Source of the DNA: an uncultured Prochlorococcus sp. | GTDB taxonomy: Bacteria; Cyanobacteriota; Cyanobacteriia; PCC-6307; Cyanobiaceae | Length of the DNA stretch: 64,000 nt | Reading direction: 5' to 3' | NCBI GenBank assembly: GCA_902525075.1 | Contig: CABZFV010000009.1 | Span: 1 to 64,000, forward strand | Part shown: positions 10,748 through 18,537 of the stretch, piece after piece | Layout of the letters: each line of letters begins with the position of its first letter | How positions within the stretch are numbered: the first letter of the stretch is position 1 | Program-made: the position numbers and the translations under genes | The notes under the pieces: model-generated | The model's database searches: none | What the model was told of the DNA's origin: nothing | Seen by the model: only the letters and a program-made list of their open reading frames with translations

Positions 10748-11290
10748 GTGAAAAATTCACTACCCAAAATATCTGGTCCATGGAAATTAATGTTGCTTGG
10801 GGATGGAAGTCCGACTAGACATTTACAGCTTTTAACTAATAAAGAGACAAAAATTAAGTTAATTTCAATGCGAGATGATCCTCTATTCATTGAAGAAGGC
10901 CCTAAAGAATTAAATCAATTAAATGGACCTTTAATTAGAAGACAAGTATGGATTAAAAACAATAATAAAAACCTAGCATGGGCTGAAAGTTGGTGGAATG
11001 CAGAACAAGTTAATGAAAATTTAAAAGCCAAAGAAGAACCAATTTGGAAGAATTTGACACAAGACAGATCAGAATTGTTTAGAGAAGTTGACCGAATTTC
11101 ACTTGTTAATTCAAATTGGTTAGAGGATCAATTTTGTTTTAAAGGTCCATTCTGGTCAAGAAATTATAGATTTTTTCGAGACAAAAAGCCCCTCACAATT
11201 ATTAGAGAAGTATTCAATCCACATTTAGAAAGTTTATTAGGCTATTCAGGAATTAAAGAATTTAGGAAACTATACTCTTCTTCTTCTTGA
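10748..11290 (+). CDS. chorismate-lyase-like (Ycf21/DUF98-type) protein, start uncertain
   Basis: The 180-aa product resembles the cyanobacterial/plastid Ycf21 family, some members of which are chorismate pyruvate-lyases making 4-hydroxybenzoate for plastoquinone. Visible family-like segments are GDGSPTRHLQLLT, PLIRRQVWI, LAWAESWW and the C-terminal LTIIREVFNPHLESLLG. The ORF track starts at GTG 10748, but the frame is open back to 10682 and the extra residues (LFNSPKILWEEKASTFLV) look like genuine protein. No ATG, GTG or TTG lies in that part, only a CTG at 10685. The 3' end overlaps the convergent gene by 21 bp in a TCTTCTTCT tract that encodes a terminal SSSS. The enzymatic assignment is moderate. 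Confidence 0.75.
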   Translation: MKNSLPKISGPWKLMLLGDGSPTRHLQLLTNKETKIKLISMRDDPLFIEEGPKELNQLNGPLIRRQVWIKNNNKNLAWAESWWNAEQVNENLKAKEEPIWKNLTQDRSELFREVDRISLVNSNWLEDQFCFKGPFWSRNYRFFRDKKPLTIIREVFNPHLESLLGYSGIKEFRKLYSSSS

Positions 11291-11833
11291 TCTGGGAAGA
11301 TTTCTTGATTTTGATTGAATTTGTTGGTTTGATTGAACTCTCGAAGTATTATTTTCTTTTTCTGAAGCTCTTTGCCATCTTTCAACTTTGAAATTCATTT
11401 CATCTGGCCAATCTTCTTCCTTACTCTCTTTCACATAAGGTAATTTTTTTTGCTCAGTTGTATGTATATTTTTTGGTTGCCTTAAAGATATTGCTTCTAA
11501 AGGTCTTTTTGAGTGCTGTTTAGCAAATTCATAAGAATTTGATACTCTAGAAAATGTCTTAATATCACTATTATCATCGTAAAAATTCTCATCATTCCAA
11601 TCATCATTATCTTCATCAAAAAATAAATCCACTTTTTCAGATACCCATCTTCCTACTTTTTTCACACTCTTACTTGTTATTCCTTGAAAATCTGAGTTCC
11701 TTCTTTTTCCTGGTCTAGCCCCAGATACTCCATCAACAAATTGTCTTCCAGTTTCGAAAATTTTATCAAACTTTTTATCAACAATATTTTTATCAAAACT
11801 ATTTCTAAGATTTCTAATTCTCCTTGAATCCAT
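11270..11833 (-). CDS. hypothetical charged protein
   Basis: I do not recognise this 187-aa protein. It is soluble, very rich in Arg, Lys, Asp, Asn and Ser, and probably largely disordered. It has a basic N-terminal 60 residues with a GARPGKRR segment, a strongly acidic block (FFDEDNDDWNDENFYDD) at about 71-88, and a C-terminal tail ending RSRRRRV. The arrangement of charge blocks suggests binding of nucleic acid or another protein, but no domain is evident. It starts at ATG 11833 and its last codons overlap the preceding convergent gene by 21 bp. A TATATT-like box lies in the 82-bp gap after the SprT-like gene. Confidence 0.75.
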   Translation of the reverse strand: MDSRRIRNLRNSFDKNIVDKKFDKIFETGRQFVDGVSGARPGKRRNSDFQGITSKSVKKVGRWVSEKVDLFFDEDNDDWNDENFYDDNSDIKTFSRVSNSYEFAKQHSKRPLEAISLRQPKNIHTTEQKKLPYVKESKEEDWPDEMNFKVERWQRASEKENNTSRVQSNQQIQSKSRNLPRSRRRRV

Positions 11834-11915
11834 AAATTATTTTGCTTTTAAAATATAAATTACATTAAAAAAATAAATAATTCCAAATATAGAAACAAAA
11901 ACACATCTAATATTT

Positions 11916-12443
11916 TTAATCAAACAAAATTAAACAGTTTTTATTCCATGATCCATTATAGAAATTTACACAACATTTTTTACAGGCAATATTATTTATC
12001 CTTTTCCTGTAGAAAAATTTCTCACCACAATTTTGACAAATTCCTATGTATTTTAATTCTCTCCTTTCAACAGGAAATGAGTGCCTCACAGAAATTTGAA
12101 AATTCTTCTCTTTTTCATTAATTTCATTCATCTTTTGTATGAAATTTGGACCATGTATCTCATTTTTTTTTAATATCCTATCTACCCATGCATGAATCAT
12201 TTCATGACATAAAGTACTGTTTATTTCACTAGTAGATAATTTACTGAAAATAGGTTTCGATAAGATAATTTCAGAATCTACAAGACCATTAATTCGTTTT
12301 CTTTTATAAAAACCAGCAGTAGTTTTTAATCTATTATCACTCCATCTAACTTTTACTAAAGGTTGATTATTAACCGCTAGAGAATTTTCAAAATATTGGC
12401 TATTAAATTTATGAAATAAAGGTAAAAGAGGAATTACAGGCAT
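11916..12443 (-). CDS. SprT-like zinc metalloprotein
   Basis: The 175-aa protein belongs to the SprT-like family. The gluzincin motif HEMIH is at residues 80-84, a third candidate zinc ligand is His97 in NEIHGPNF, and a C-terminal zinc ribbon has Cys136/Cys139 and Cys154/Cys157. The domain order (metalloprotease-like core then zinc ribbon) fits SprT/Spartan relatives, some of which cleave DNA-protein crosslinks. In bacteria the role is largely untested. It starts at ATG 12443 and is divergent from the one-TM protein and DNA ligase pair. A DNA-repair link is inference. Confidence 0.88.
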   Translation of the reverse strand: MPVIPLLPLFHKFNSQYFENSLAVNNQPLVKVRWSDNRLKTTAGFYKRKRINGLVDSEIILSKPIFSKLSTSEINSTLCHEMIHAWVDRILKKNEIHGPNFIQKMNEINEKEKNFQISVRHSFPVERRELKYIGICQNCGEKFFYRKRINNIACKKCCVNFYNGSWNKNCLILFD

Positions 12444-12528
12444 TATGGATTAAAATTAGTATTATTTTGACAAAAAAAGCCATCAAAAACGATTTCTTTT
12501 CTTAAAGTAATAAAAAACCCAAATCAAC

Positions 12529-12948
12529 ATGGATGCAACACTAGTTAAAGATATTGGAATCAAAGCATTAATAGTTGGCGGAGCTTTACTAGTTTCTTTT
12601 TGGACTTTTAATGCAGTCAAATTAGTTATAAGCGCCAGAGGAATTAATCCATTAGTAAGAAAGTTTTTTGATCAAATAGCTGCTGGCAGAATTGATGCAG
12701 CGTATGGTTTAACTACAAAAACATATAAAACTCATGTTAAGCGACAAGACTTTCTTAAATTTTTAGCTAGTTTAAACCTCAATAAATACAAAAATTTAAA
12801 ATCAGGAAGACCTAGAGTCCAAGAAGATCAAATCATAATAACTTTGAATTTAAAATCAGAAGATAAACAAGATGATCTCCCATTAGATTTTACTTTCGCA
12901 AAAACTGACAATGATTGGAAAATAGACAGAATAGCAAAAGTGAATTAA
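12529..12948 (+). CDS. hypothetical protein, one N-terminal membrane segment, NTF2-like C-terminal region possible
   Basis: This 139-aa protein has one hydrophobic helix near the N-terminus (about residues 10-33, KALIVGGALLVSFWTFNAVKLVI). About 100 soluble residues follow, with the pattern PLVRKFFDQIAAGRIDAAYGLT...QDFLKFL...DLPLDFTFAKTDNDWKIDRI. That pattern is typical of small DUF4864/NTF2-like domains that end in a W-KI-RI strand. It is probably anchored to a membrane. No active-site motif is evident. The stop codon is 9 bp before the GTG start of the ATP-dependent DNA ligase, so the two are likely cotranscribed. A perfect TTGACA lies at 12467-12472 upstream, but I see no good -10 at the right distance. 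Confidence 0.75.
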   Translation: MDATLVKDIGIKALIVGGALLVSFWTFNAVKLVISARGINPLVRKFFDQIAAGRIDAAYGLTTKTYKTHVKRQDFLKFLASLNLNKYKNLKSGRPRVQEDQIIITLNLKSEDKQDDLPLDFTFAKTDNDWKIDRIAKVN

Positions 12949-12957
12949 TAATTTCTT

Positions 12958-14286
12958 GTGAGGCAAAAAGAATTGTTTAAAGAAGAGATAATACATCAAC
13001 TAGAATTACACCCAAGTAGATTAGATAAAGAAAAAATCATCTCAGAAGCAATGGAACAAGGTCTAGATGATTTTTTTGAGGGCATCCGCATGGCACTTGA
13101 TCCGTTGGTAACTTTTGGTGTAAAAATTGTTCCTGAAAAAGATAACGAAAAAAGTCAAAATTTTTTATGGAAAGATTTTAAAAAATTAGCAAATAAGCTT
13201 ATTCAAAGAGAACTTACTGGTCACGCTGCGCGCGATGCAATTATTACGGCTATGGAATCTGCCACGAAAGAAGAGTGGAATGGTTTTTATAGACGAGTTT
13301 TAATTAAAGATCTTAGATGTGGTGTATCTGAAAAAACAATCAACAAGATAGCCAAGAAATTTCCCAAGTATGCGATTCCTATTTTTTCTTGTCCTTTAGC
13401 CCATGACAGTGCAAATCATGAAAAAAAAATGATAGGAAAAAAGCAAATTGAAATCAAATTAGATGGTGTGCGCGTCTTAACTATTATTAGACAAAATAAA
13501 GTAGAAATGTTTTCTCGCAATGGGAAACAATTCCATAATTTTGGTCATATTATCTCGGAAATAGAAAACGTCTTAAAAGAGGATCCTCCACCTCATGACT
13601 TAGTCCTAGATGGTGAAGTAATGAGCGCTAACTTTCAGGATTTAATGAAACAAGTTCATAGAAAAGATGGCAAGCAAACAAAAGACGCAGTTCTACACCT
13701 ATTTGACTTATGTCCCCTTGAAAACTTCCAAAAAGGAAGATGGAACACTAGTCAAACAGCAAGAAGTTTATTAGTTAAAGAATGGGTAGCAAAACATTAT
13801 ATGCTTCTACGACATATAAAAACACTTGAATGGGAAAATATAGATCTCGATACCATTGAGGGACAGAAAAGATTTGTAGAGCTTAATAAATCTGCAGTGG
13901 AAGGTGGTTATGAAGGAGTAATGATTAAAGATCCTGATGCTATTTATGAATGTAAAAGAACGCACAGTTGGTTAAAAGCAAAACCTTTCATTGAAGTCAC
14001 TTTAAAGGTTGTATCTGTTGAGGAAGGCACAGGTCGCAATAAAGGTAGACTAGGAGCCTTCCTAGTAGAAGGGGTAGATGATGGATATGAATACAGTCTT
14101 AATTGTGGAAGCGGATTTAGTGATATCCAACGTGAAGAATATTGGTCAAAACGGAATCAACTTATTGGTCAACTTGTAGAAATCAGAGCTGATGCTAAAA
14201 CTAAATCCAAGGATGCGGTAGCTTTTAGTCTTAGGTTTCCTAGATTCAAATGCTTTAGAGGATTTAAAGCTGGAGAAAAAGTTTAA
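12958..14286 (+). CDS. ATP-dependent DNA ligase, phage-like
   Basis: This 442-aa ligase seals nicks through an enzyme-AMP intermediate. The adenylation motif I is EIKLDGVR, with the nucleophilic lysine at about residue 167. LVLDGEVM (motif III), EGVMIKDP (motif IV) and WLKAKP (motif V) follow. A C-terminal OB-fold runs from about residue 340, and FPRFKCFRGFK ends it. The N-terminal domain (ELTGHAARDAI...DLRCGVSEKTINKI) is of the type seen in T4-like and similar phage ligases, not LigD/LigC of NHEJ systems. Start is GTG at 12958. Cyanobacteria use NAD-dependent LigA for replication, so this is an extra ligase. Around 13,220 the sequence is slightly richer in GC (CACGCTGCGCGCGATGC) than its surroundings. 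A phage origin is inference. Confidence 0.93.
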   Translation: MRQKELFKEEIIHQLELHPSRLDKEKIISEAMEQGLDDFFEGIRMALDPLVTFGVKIVPEKDNEKSQNFLWKDFKKLANKLIQRELTGHAARDAIITAMESATKEEWNGFYRRVLIKDLRCGVSEKTINKIAKKFPKYAIPIFSCPLAHDSANHEKKMIGKKQIEIKLDGVRVLTIIRQNKVEMFSRNGKQFHNFGHIISEIENVLKEDPPPHDLVLDGEVMSANFQDLMKQVHRKDGKQTKDAVLHLFDLCPLENFQKGRWNTSQTARSLLVKEWVAKHYMLLRHIKTLEWENIDLDTIEGQKRFVELNKSAVEGGYEGVMIKDPDAIYECKRTHSWLKAKPFIEVTLKVVSVEEGTGRNKGRLGAFLVEGVDDGYEYSLNCGSGFSDIQREEYWSKRNQLIGQLVEIRADAKTKSKDAVAFSLRFPRFKCFRGFKAGEKV

Positions 14287-14356
14287 ATTATAAAAAATAA
14301 TATTCAACAAAGTAGTCAATAAAAAATATGGTTTTTAAGTAAATAAACTGAAAATC

Positions 14357-14386
14357 TTGACTATAAAATGTAAGAATAATTATAAG
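14357..14386 (+). promoter_or_regulatory. candidate sigma-70 promoter before the 50-codon gene
   Basis: TTGACT at 14357-14362 and TATAAG at 14381-14386 are 18 bp apart. The shifted TTATAA reading gives 17 bp. The predicted transcript start would be only about a dozen bases before the ATG at 14404. This is one of the best -35/-10 pairs in the window. Confidence 0.5.
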
Positions 14387-14403
14387 GACTTTTTGAGAGA
14401 CTT

Positions 14404-14556
14404 ATGACGAAGAAAACAGTTTTCAACTTCATAAAAACACCTTGTGGACAGGCAAAATATATCGAATTAGAAGCCAACAAAACTTTACTAGGTAAATTTA
14501 GACTTTTGTGGTTTATCTTAATTGCATCTATTAGAGATTGGAATATTAAAGAGTAA
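14404..14556 (+). CDS. 50-aa hypothetical protein (below the ORF-track cut-off)
   Basis: An ATG-initiated frame of 50 codons begins MTKKTVFNF and ends DWNIKE. It has a hydrophobic stretch RLLWFILIASI at about residues 33-43, so it may associate with a membrane. A purine-rich GAGAG precedes the ATG by a few bases, and a good promoter-like pair lies just upstream. Its stop is 4 bp from the stop of the convergent TVP38-like gene, the same tight convergent packing seen for proven genes here. I do not recognise the protein. Confidence 0.6.
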   Translation: MTKKTVFNFIKTPCGQAKYIELEANKTLLGKFRLLWFILIASIRDWNIKE

Positions 14557-14560
14557 ATTC

Positions 14561-15157
14561 TTAGGAGTTTTGAAAATATTCTCTGGAGTATTTAGCAGAG
14601 AAATATACAACTAAAGAAGTTGAGATAATTCCAACAATAGTGATATATAAATTATTTGGTGATTGCACATTTTTTAACTCCTGGATACTTTTTGCCAAAC
14701 TGCCTATTGAGCAATAAAGAAAAGTTCCTGGAATTATTCCAAGAAGACCAAGAGCGAAATCTCTAAATTTAACATTATTCAAACCATAAAAATAATTAAG
14801 AATACTGAAGGGAAATATCGGGGATAATCTTGCTAAAAAAATTAATTTAAGTCCGCCTTTTTCTACTACTTTTTCCATAACACTTAATTTTGGATAACGG
14901 CTAAAAAGATTTTTTAGCTTTTTTGCAAAAAAACTTTTTGATACAAAAAAAGCAACTGATGCTCCTATGGAAGCAGAAATGAAAACGATAATTGAACCAA
15001 AATATGAGCCATATAAAAACCCTGATAATAAAGATAGCCAAGAAGCTGGAAGTATTAATAAAACAATTAAAATATAAATGCAAACAAACGAAAAGATCCC
15101 AATTCCAGTATTAAAAAAAAAAGAAAGATTATAAATATTTTCAAGAAATATATTCAT
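14561..15157 (-). CDS. TVP38/TMEM64 (DedA-superfamily) membrane protein
   Basis: The 198-aa protein is an inner-membrane protein of the VTT/SNARE-associated family. Membrane segments flank the signature LPASWLSLLSGFLYGSYFGSIIVFISASIGASVAF. The second conserved part is FLARLSPIFPFSILNYFYGLNNVKFRDFALGLLGIIPGTFLY. Members are thought to scramble or transport lipids, and the substrate of this one is unknown. The ORF track begins at a TTG (15163) overlapping the valS stop, but the ATG at 15157 lies 2 bp after that stop and is the more likely start. It is cotranscribed with valS. Confidence 0.85.
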   Translation of the reverse strand: MNIFLENIYNLSFFFNTGIGIFSFVCIYILIVLLILPASWLSLLSGFLYGSYFGSIIVFISASIGASVAFFVSKSFFAKKLKNLFSRYPKLSVMEKVVEKGGLKLIFLARLSPIFPFSILNYFYGLNNVKFRDFALGLLGIIPGTFLYCSIGSLAKSIQELKNVQSPNNLYITIVGIISTSLVVYFSAKYSREYFQNS

Positions 15158-15159
15158 TC

Positions 15160-17919
15160 TCAATTCAAAAGTTCAAGTTTTTTAGTAATTCTCTCCATTT
15201 GTACCGAACCTTCGTTTAATTTAAATCTACATTCATCAACAATATCTTTTGGAGCCTTATCCACGAAATTTTTATTAGATAATCTCTTATTTAAATTATC
15301 TAATTCAACAGTCACCTTTTTTAAATCCTTGTTTAACCTTTCCTTTAATGCATCTGTATTTACAAAATCCTGAAAAGGTAAGTAAACCTCTAGATCACTA
15401 ATTATCCCAGAAAAAGATTTAGCAAACTCTTTTTTATCAACAGCATTAGGTTTAAAAATAAATACTTCAGAAGATTTAGTTAAGGTTTGAATATCATCAA
15501 GTAAAATTTTTAGAAAATCAATCAATTCATCATTATCTGAAATTAAGTAAACAGGAACTTTTTCTGATGGCTTGAGGCCTAATTCAGCTCTCAAATTTCT
15601 AATCAATCTAATAATTTCAAAGAGTTGCTGAAAAGAATTATCAAGCTTATTATCAACAAATTTATTTTCTTGGGTTGGCCATTTTTGAAGAGATAATAAT
15701 TCTTTATCTGATTTAAGTTGAAGTACATGCCAAAGTTCTTCAGTAATGTGAGGCATAAAAGGATGAATCATCACCAAAATATCATTGAGCACTTTTATTA
15801 AAACCTTTTCAGATATTTGTCTATTATTAATCTCTTTATTATTAAACCTTTGTTTAGCAAATTCTACATACCAGTCACAAAAATCATTCCACGTAAATTC
15901 ATATAGAAGTTTCGCAGATTCCCCCAATTTATATTCTTTCAACAAAGCAGCGACTTTTATATTTACCTGATTCAATTTCGATAAAATCCACTTATCACAT
16001 AACTCTAAAGAAGTTTCATCACTCTCTTTAAGCGAATTATTATTAGAAGTTTTATTGATTAACACAAATTTAGTTGCATTCCATAATTTATTCGCAAAAT
16101 TTCTTGAGGCTTCAACAGTTGAAGATGTATCTTTTTTTCTGTCAAAATCAAGCCGGATATCTTGTCCAGCGCCTGCAACCTCTCGAATTAAAGCAAATCG
16201 TAGAGCATCAGAACCATATTTATCAATTAATAGTATTGGATCAATACCATTACCTGAACTTTTACTCATTTTTTTATTGTTTTCATCTCGAACTAGACCA
16301 TGAATATAAACATCCTTAAAAGGAATATTATTCGTAAAAGTATTACCCATCATTGTCATTCTGGCCACCCAGAAGAAAATAATATCGAAACCAGTAACAA
16401 GAACGCTATTTGGATACCATTTTTTAAAATCCAGATCATTTGTATTTGGCCAACCAAGGGTTGAGAAAGGCCATAAACCACTTGAAAACCATGTATCCAA
16501 AACATCTTTATCACGCACCAATTTAATATTGAGGCCAAATTTTTTATTAGCTTCGATTAAGGCATCCTCTTCATTTCTTGCAACGATATATGGAGTATTT
16601 TGTTCTATTGAGTCTTGAGATTCATCTAAAACATACCATGCTGGTATTTGGTGCCCCCACCACAATTGCCGACTGATACACCAGTCATTAATTTTCTCTA
16701 ACCAATCCTTATAAACTTTCTCCCAGCGTGAAGGAATAAACGATGGTTTTTTAAAATCAATTTCATTAAGACATCCTTTTGATATTTCATCCATTTTCAA
16801 AAACCATTGTGTTGACAATAAAGGTTCAATTGGAACCTTACCTCTATCAGAAAAAGGAACAGTATGTTTATAATCCTCTATCTTTGTCAAAAGGCCTAAG
16901 TTATCCAATTCTTTGATAATTTTCTTTCTAGCCTCATATCTATCTAAATTTTGAAAAATACCTGCATTAATATTTAAAGTTCCATCTTTGTTCATTACAT
17001 TAATCTGTTTTAAATTATGCCTTTTTCCTATTGCAAAATCATTTGGATCATGGGCTGGAGTAACCTTTACACAACCAGTACCAAAATCTTTATCAACATG
17101 TGAATCAGCGATAATAGGTATTTCTCTATCAACGAAAGGGACTTTTACTTTGTCACCAATAAATTCTTTATATCTATCATCATCAGGATTAACTGCCACA
17201 GCGGTATCACCCAAAAGAGTTTCTGGTCTTGTTGTTGCAACTTCTAAGTACTTATCTAACTGTTCACCACTTTCAGAAATTAAAGGGTATTTAAAATGCC
17301 ATAAATGACCATTTACTTCTTGCATTTCAACTTCAAGATCACTTACAGCAGATTGAGATTCAGGACACCAATTAACCAAATATTCGCCTCTATAAATTAA
17401 ATTCTTTTTATAGAGAATATTAAAAGCCTCAATAACTGCTTCATTTAATTTTTGATCAAGAGTAAATCTTTCTCTAGTCCAGTCAACTGAATATCCTATC
17501 CTTTTTAATTGAGAAACTATTCTTCCACCACTTTGTTCTTTCCAGTTCCATGCTCTTTTAAGAAATTCATCTCTTCCAATATCCTCGCTTGTTTTGCCTT
17601 CACTTTTTAATTGTTTTTCAAGAATAGTTTGAACAGCTATTGAAGCATGATCAGTACCTGGTAAGCACAAAACATTCTTACCTAAAAGTCTTTGAAAACG
17701 TACTACAACATCTATCAAAGCCGTATTAAATGCATGCCCCATATGCAAAGATCCAGTTACATTTGGTGGTGGAATAACAATACAAAAGGGCTCCCCATCA
17801 TCCTCAGGGTTAGGACTAAACGCTTTTAGACTTTCCCATTTTTCTTGCCACTTTTTCTCTACTTCAAAAGGTGAATAATTCTCTAAAGATAATTGATCAT
17901 TAATCTCTGTCATGTCCAA
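15160..17919 (-). CDS. valS: valyl-tRNA synthetase
   Basis: This class I synthetase charges tRNA-Val. The HIGH motif appears as PPPNVTGSLHMGHAFN and the KMSKS motif as NKKMSKSSGNG. The CP1 editing domain (TTRPETLLGDTAVAV) and the C-terminal coiled-coil arm ending near VQMERITKKLELLN are in place. Length 919 aa is normal. The second Met (residue 3) is an alternative start. A tRNA-Val gene lies about 450 bp upstream on the same strand, which puts the enzyme and one of its substrates next to each other. The TVP38-like gene follows immediately. Confidence 0.97.
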   Translation of the reverse strand: MDMTEINDQLSLENYSPFEVEKKWQEKWESLKAFSPNPEDDGEPFCIVIPPPNVTGSLHMGHAFNTALIDVVVRFQRLLGKNVLCLPGTDHASIAVQTILEKQLKSEGKTSEDIGRDEFLKRAWNWKEQSGGRIVSQLKRIGYSVDWTRERFTLDQKLNEAVIEAFNILYKKNLIYRGEYLVNWCPESQSAVSDLEVEMQEVNGHLWHFKYPLISESGEQLDKYLEVATTRPETLLGDTAVAVNPDDDRYKEFIGDKVKVPFVDREIPIIADSHVDKDFGTGCVKVTPAHDPNDFAIGKRHNLKQINVMNKDGTLNINAGIFQNLDRYEARKKIIKELDNLGLLTKIEDYKHTVPFSDRGKVPIEPLLSTQWFLKMDEISKGCLNEIDFKKPSFIPSRWEKVYKDWLEKINDWCISRQLWWGHQIPAWYVLDESQDSIEQNTPYIVARNEEDALIEANKKFGLNIKLVRDKDVLDTWFSSGLWPFSTLGWPNTNDLDFKKWYPNSVLVTGFDIIFFWVARMTMMGNTFTNNIPFKDVYIHGLVRDENNKKMSKSSGNGIDPILLIDKYGSDALRFALIREVAGAGQDIRLDFDRKKDTSSTVEASRNFANKLWNATKFVLINKTSNNNSLKESDETSLELCDKWILSKLNQVNIKVAALLKEYKLGESAKLLYEFTWNDFCDWYVEFAKQRFNNKEINNRQISEKVLIKVLNDILVMIHPFMPHITEELWHVLQLKSDKELLSLQKWPTQENKFVDNKLDNSFQQLFEIIRLIRNLRAELGLKPSEKVPVYLISDNDELIDFLKILLDDIQTLTKSSEVFIFKPNAVDKKEFAKSFSGIISDLEVYLPFQDFVNTDALKERLNKDLKKVTVELDNLNKRLSNKNFVDKAPKDIVDECRFKLNEGSVQMERITKKLELLN

Positions 17920-17929
17920 ATTTTATTTC

Positions 17930-17948
17930 AATAAACTTTTTGTTTATT
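17930..17948. repeat. AT-rich hairpin upstream of valS
   Basis: AATAAAC-TTTTT-GTTTATT is a 7-bp stem with a 5-base loop, 11 bp upstream of the valS ATG in the 91-bp gap after the HesB-like gene. It could form at the 5' end of the valS mRNA or end the upstream transcript, but the stem is weak (one GC pair). Confidence 0.3.
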
Positions 17949-18010
17949 TTATCTTGAGAGCAGCCAATTAATGAAAATAATATTAGTTTGCAAAAAAAGT
18001 CACATCCATT

Positions 18011-18352
18011 CTAAAAAAGTTTGAAGCCAGAACCGCAGGAACAACGTTTTGCGTTTTTTGGTGTTGAAATAAGAAATCCACCACCGCTCAAATCTCCGTA
18101 ATAATCTAATTTTAAATCTTTAAGTAAATTAAACTTTTTTAGATCCGCGTATAAAGTTACTCCTTCAGTTCTTGAAATAGGGGATCCATTACATTTACCT
18201 GGCCTTAATTTGATATGCATCCATCCTTCGGAACAATTTTTATCCTCTACCAAATCAATAGACATTTCTCCTGGAGAACCTCCAAAAGAAGCTTGCCTAG
18301 ATAGTTCTGAAGCAGCGCTTTGACTGATTGAAAGATTGACGATCTCAGTCAT
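18011..18352 (-). CDS. HesB/IscA-family iron-sulfur assembly protein
   Basis: A-type carrier proteins hold Fe-S clusters or iron on three cysteines. Here these are Cys40 (KNCSEGW) and Cys104/Cys106 in the C-terminal KRCSCGSGF, corresponding to the CxCG end of IscA/SufA. The 113-aa length is normal. The ORF track starts further upstream (18397), but that part runs into the tRNA-Val gene. The ATG at 18352 gives MTEIVNLSISQSA, which fits the family. The gene lies between tRNA-Val and valS on the minus strand. Confidence 0.9.
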   Translation of the reverse strand: MTEIVNLSISQSAASELSRQASFGGSPGEMSIDLVEDKNCSEGWMHIKLRPGKCNGSPISRTEGVTLYADLKKFNLLKDLKLDYYGDLSGGGFLISTPKNAKRCSCGSGFKLF

Positions 18353-18367
18353 TAGAAAAACAATAAA

Positions 18368-18439
<72 letters not shown>

Positions 18440-18468
18440 TTATAATAAATCATTCTAATAGATGAAGT

Positions 18469-18501
18469 TGAAATATTTATACTAAGTATTTAAATATTTC
18501 A
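18469..18501. repeat. 33-bp near-perfect palindrome between tRNA-Val and mazG
   Basis: TGAAATATTT (18469-18478) and AAATATTTCA (18492-18501) are perfect inverted copies. Inside them ATACT-A-AGTAT forms a second inverted pair, leaving only a 2-base bulge. It sits in the divergent gap between the tRNA-Val 5' end and mazG. It has no T-tail on either side, so an operator-like protein site is more likely than a terminator. Confidence 0.55.
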
Positions 18502-18537
18502 TGATTGAGGCAAAATTAAATTAATAAAATATATCCT

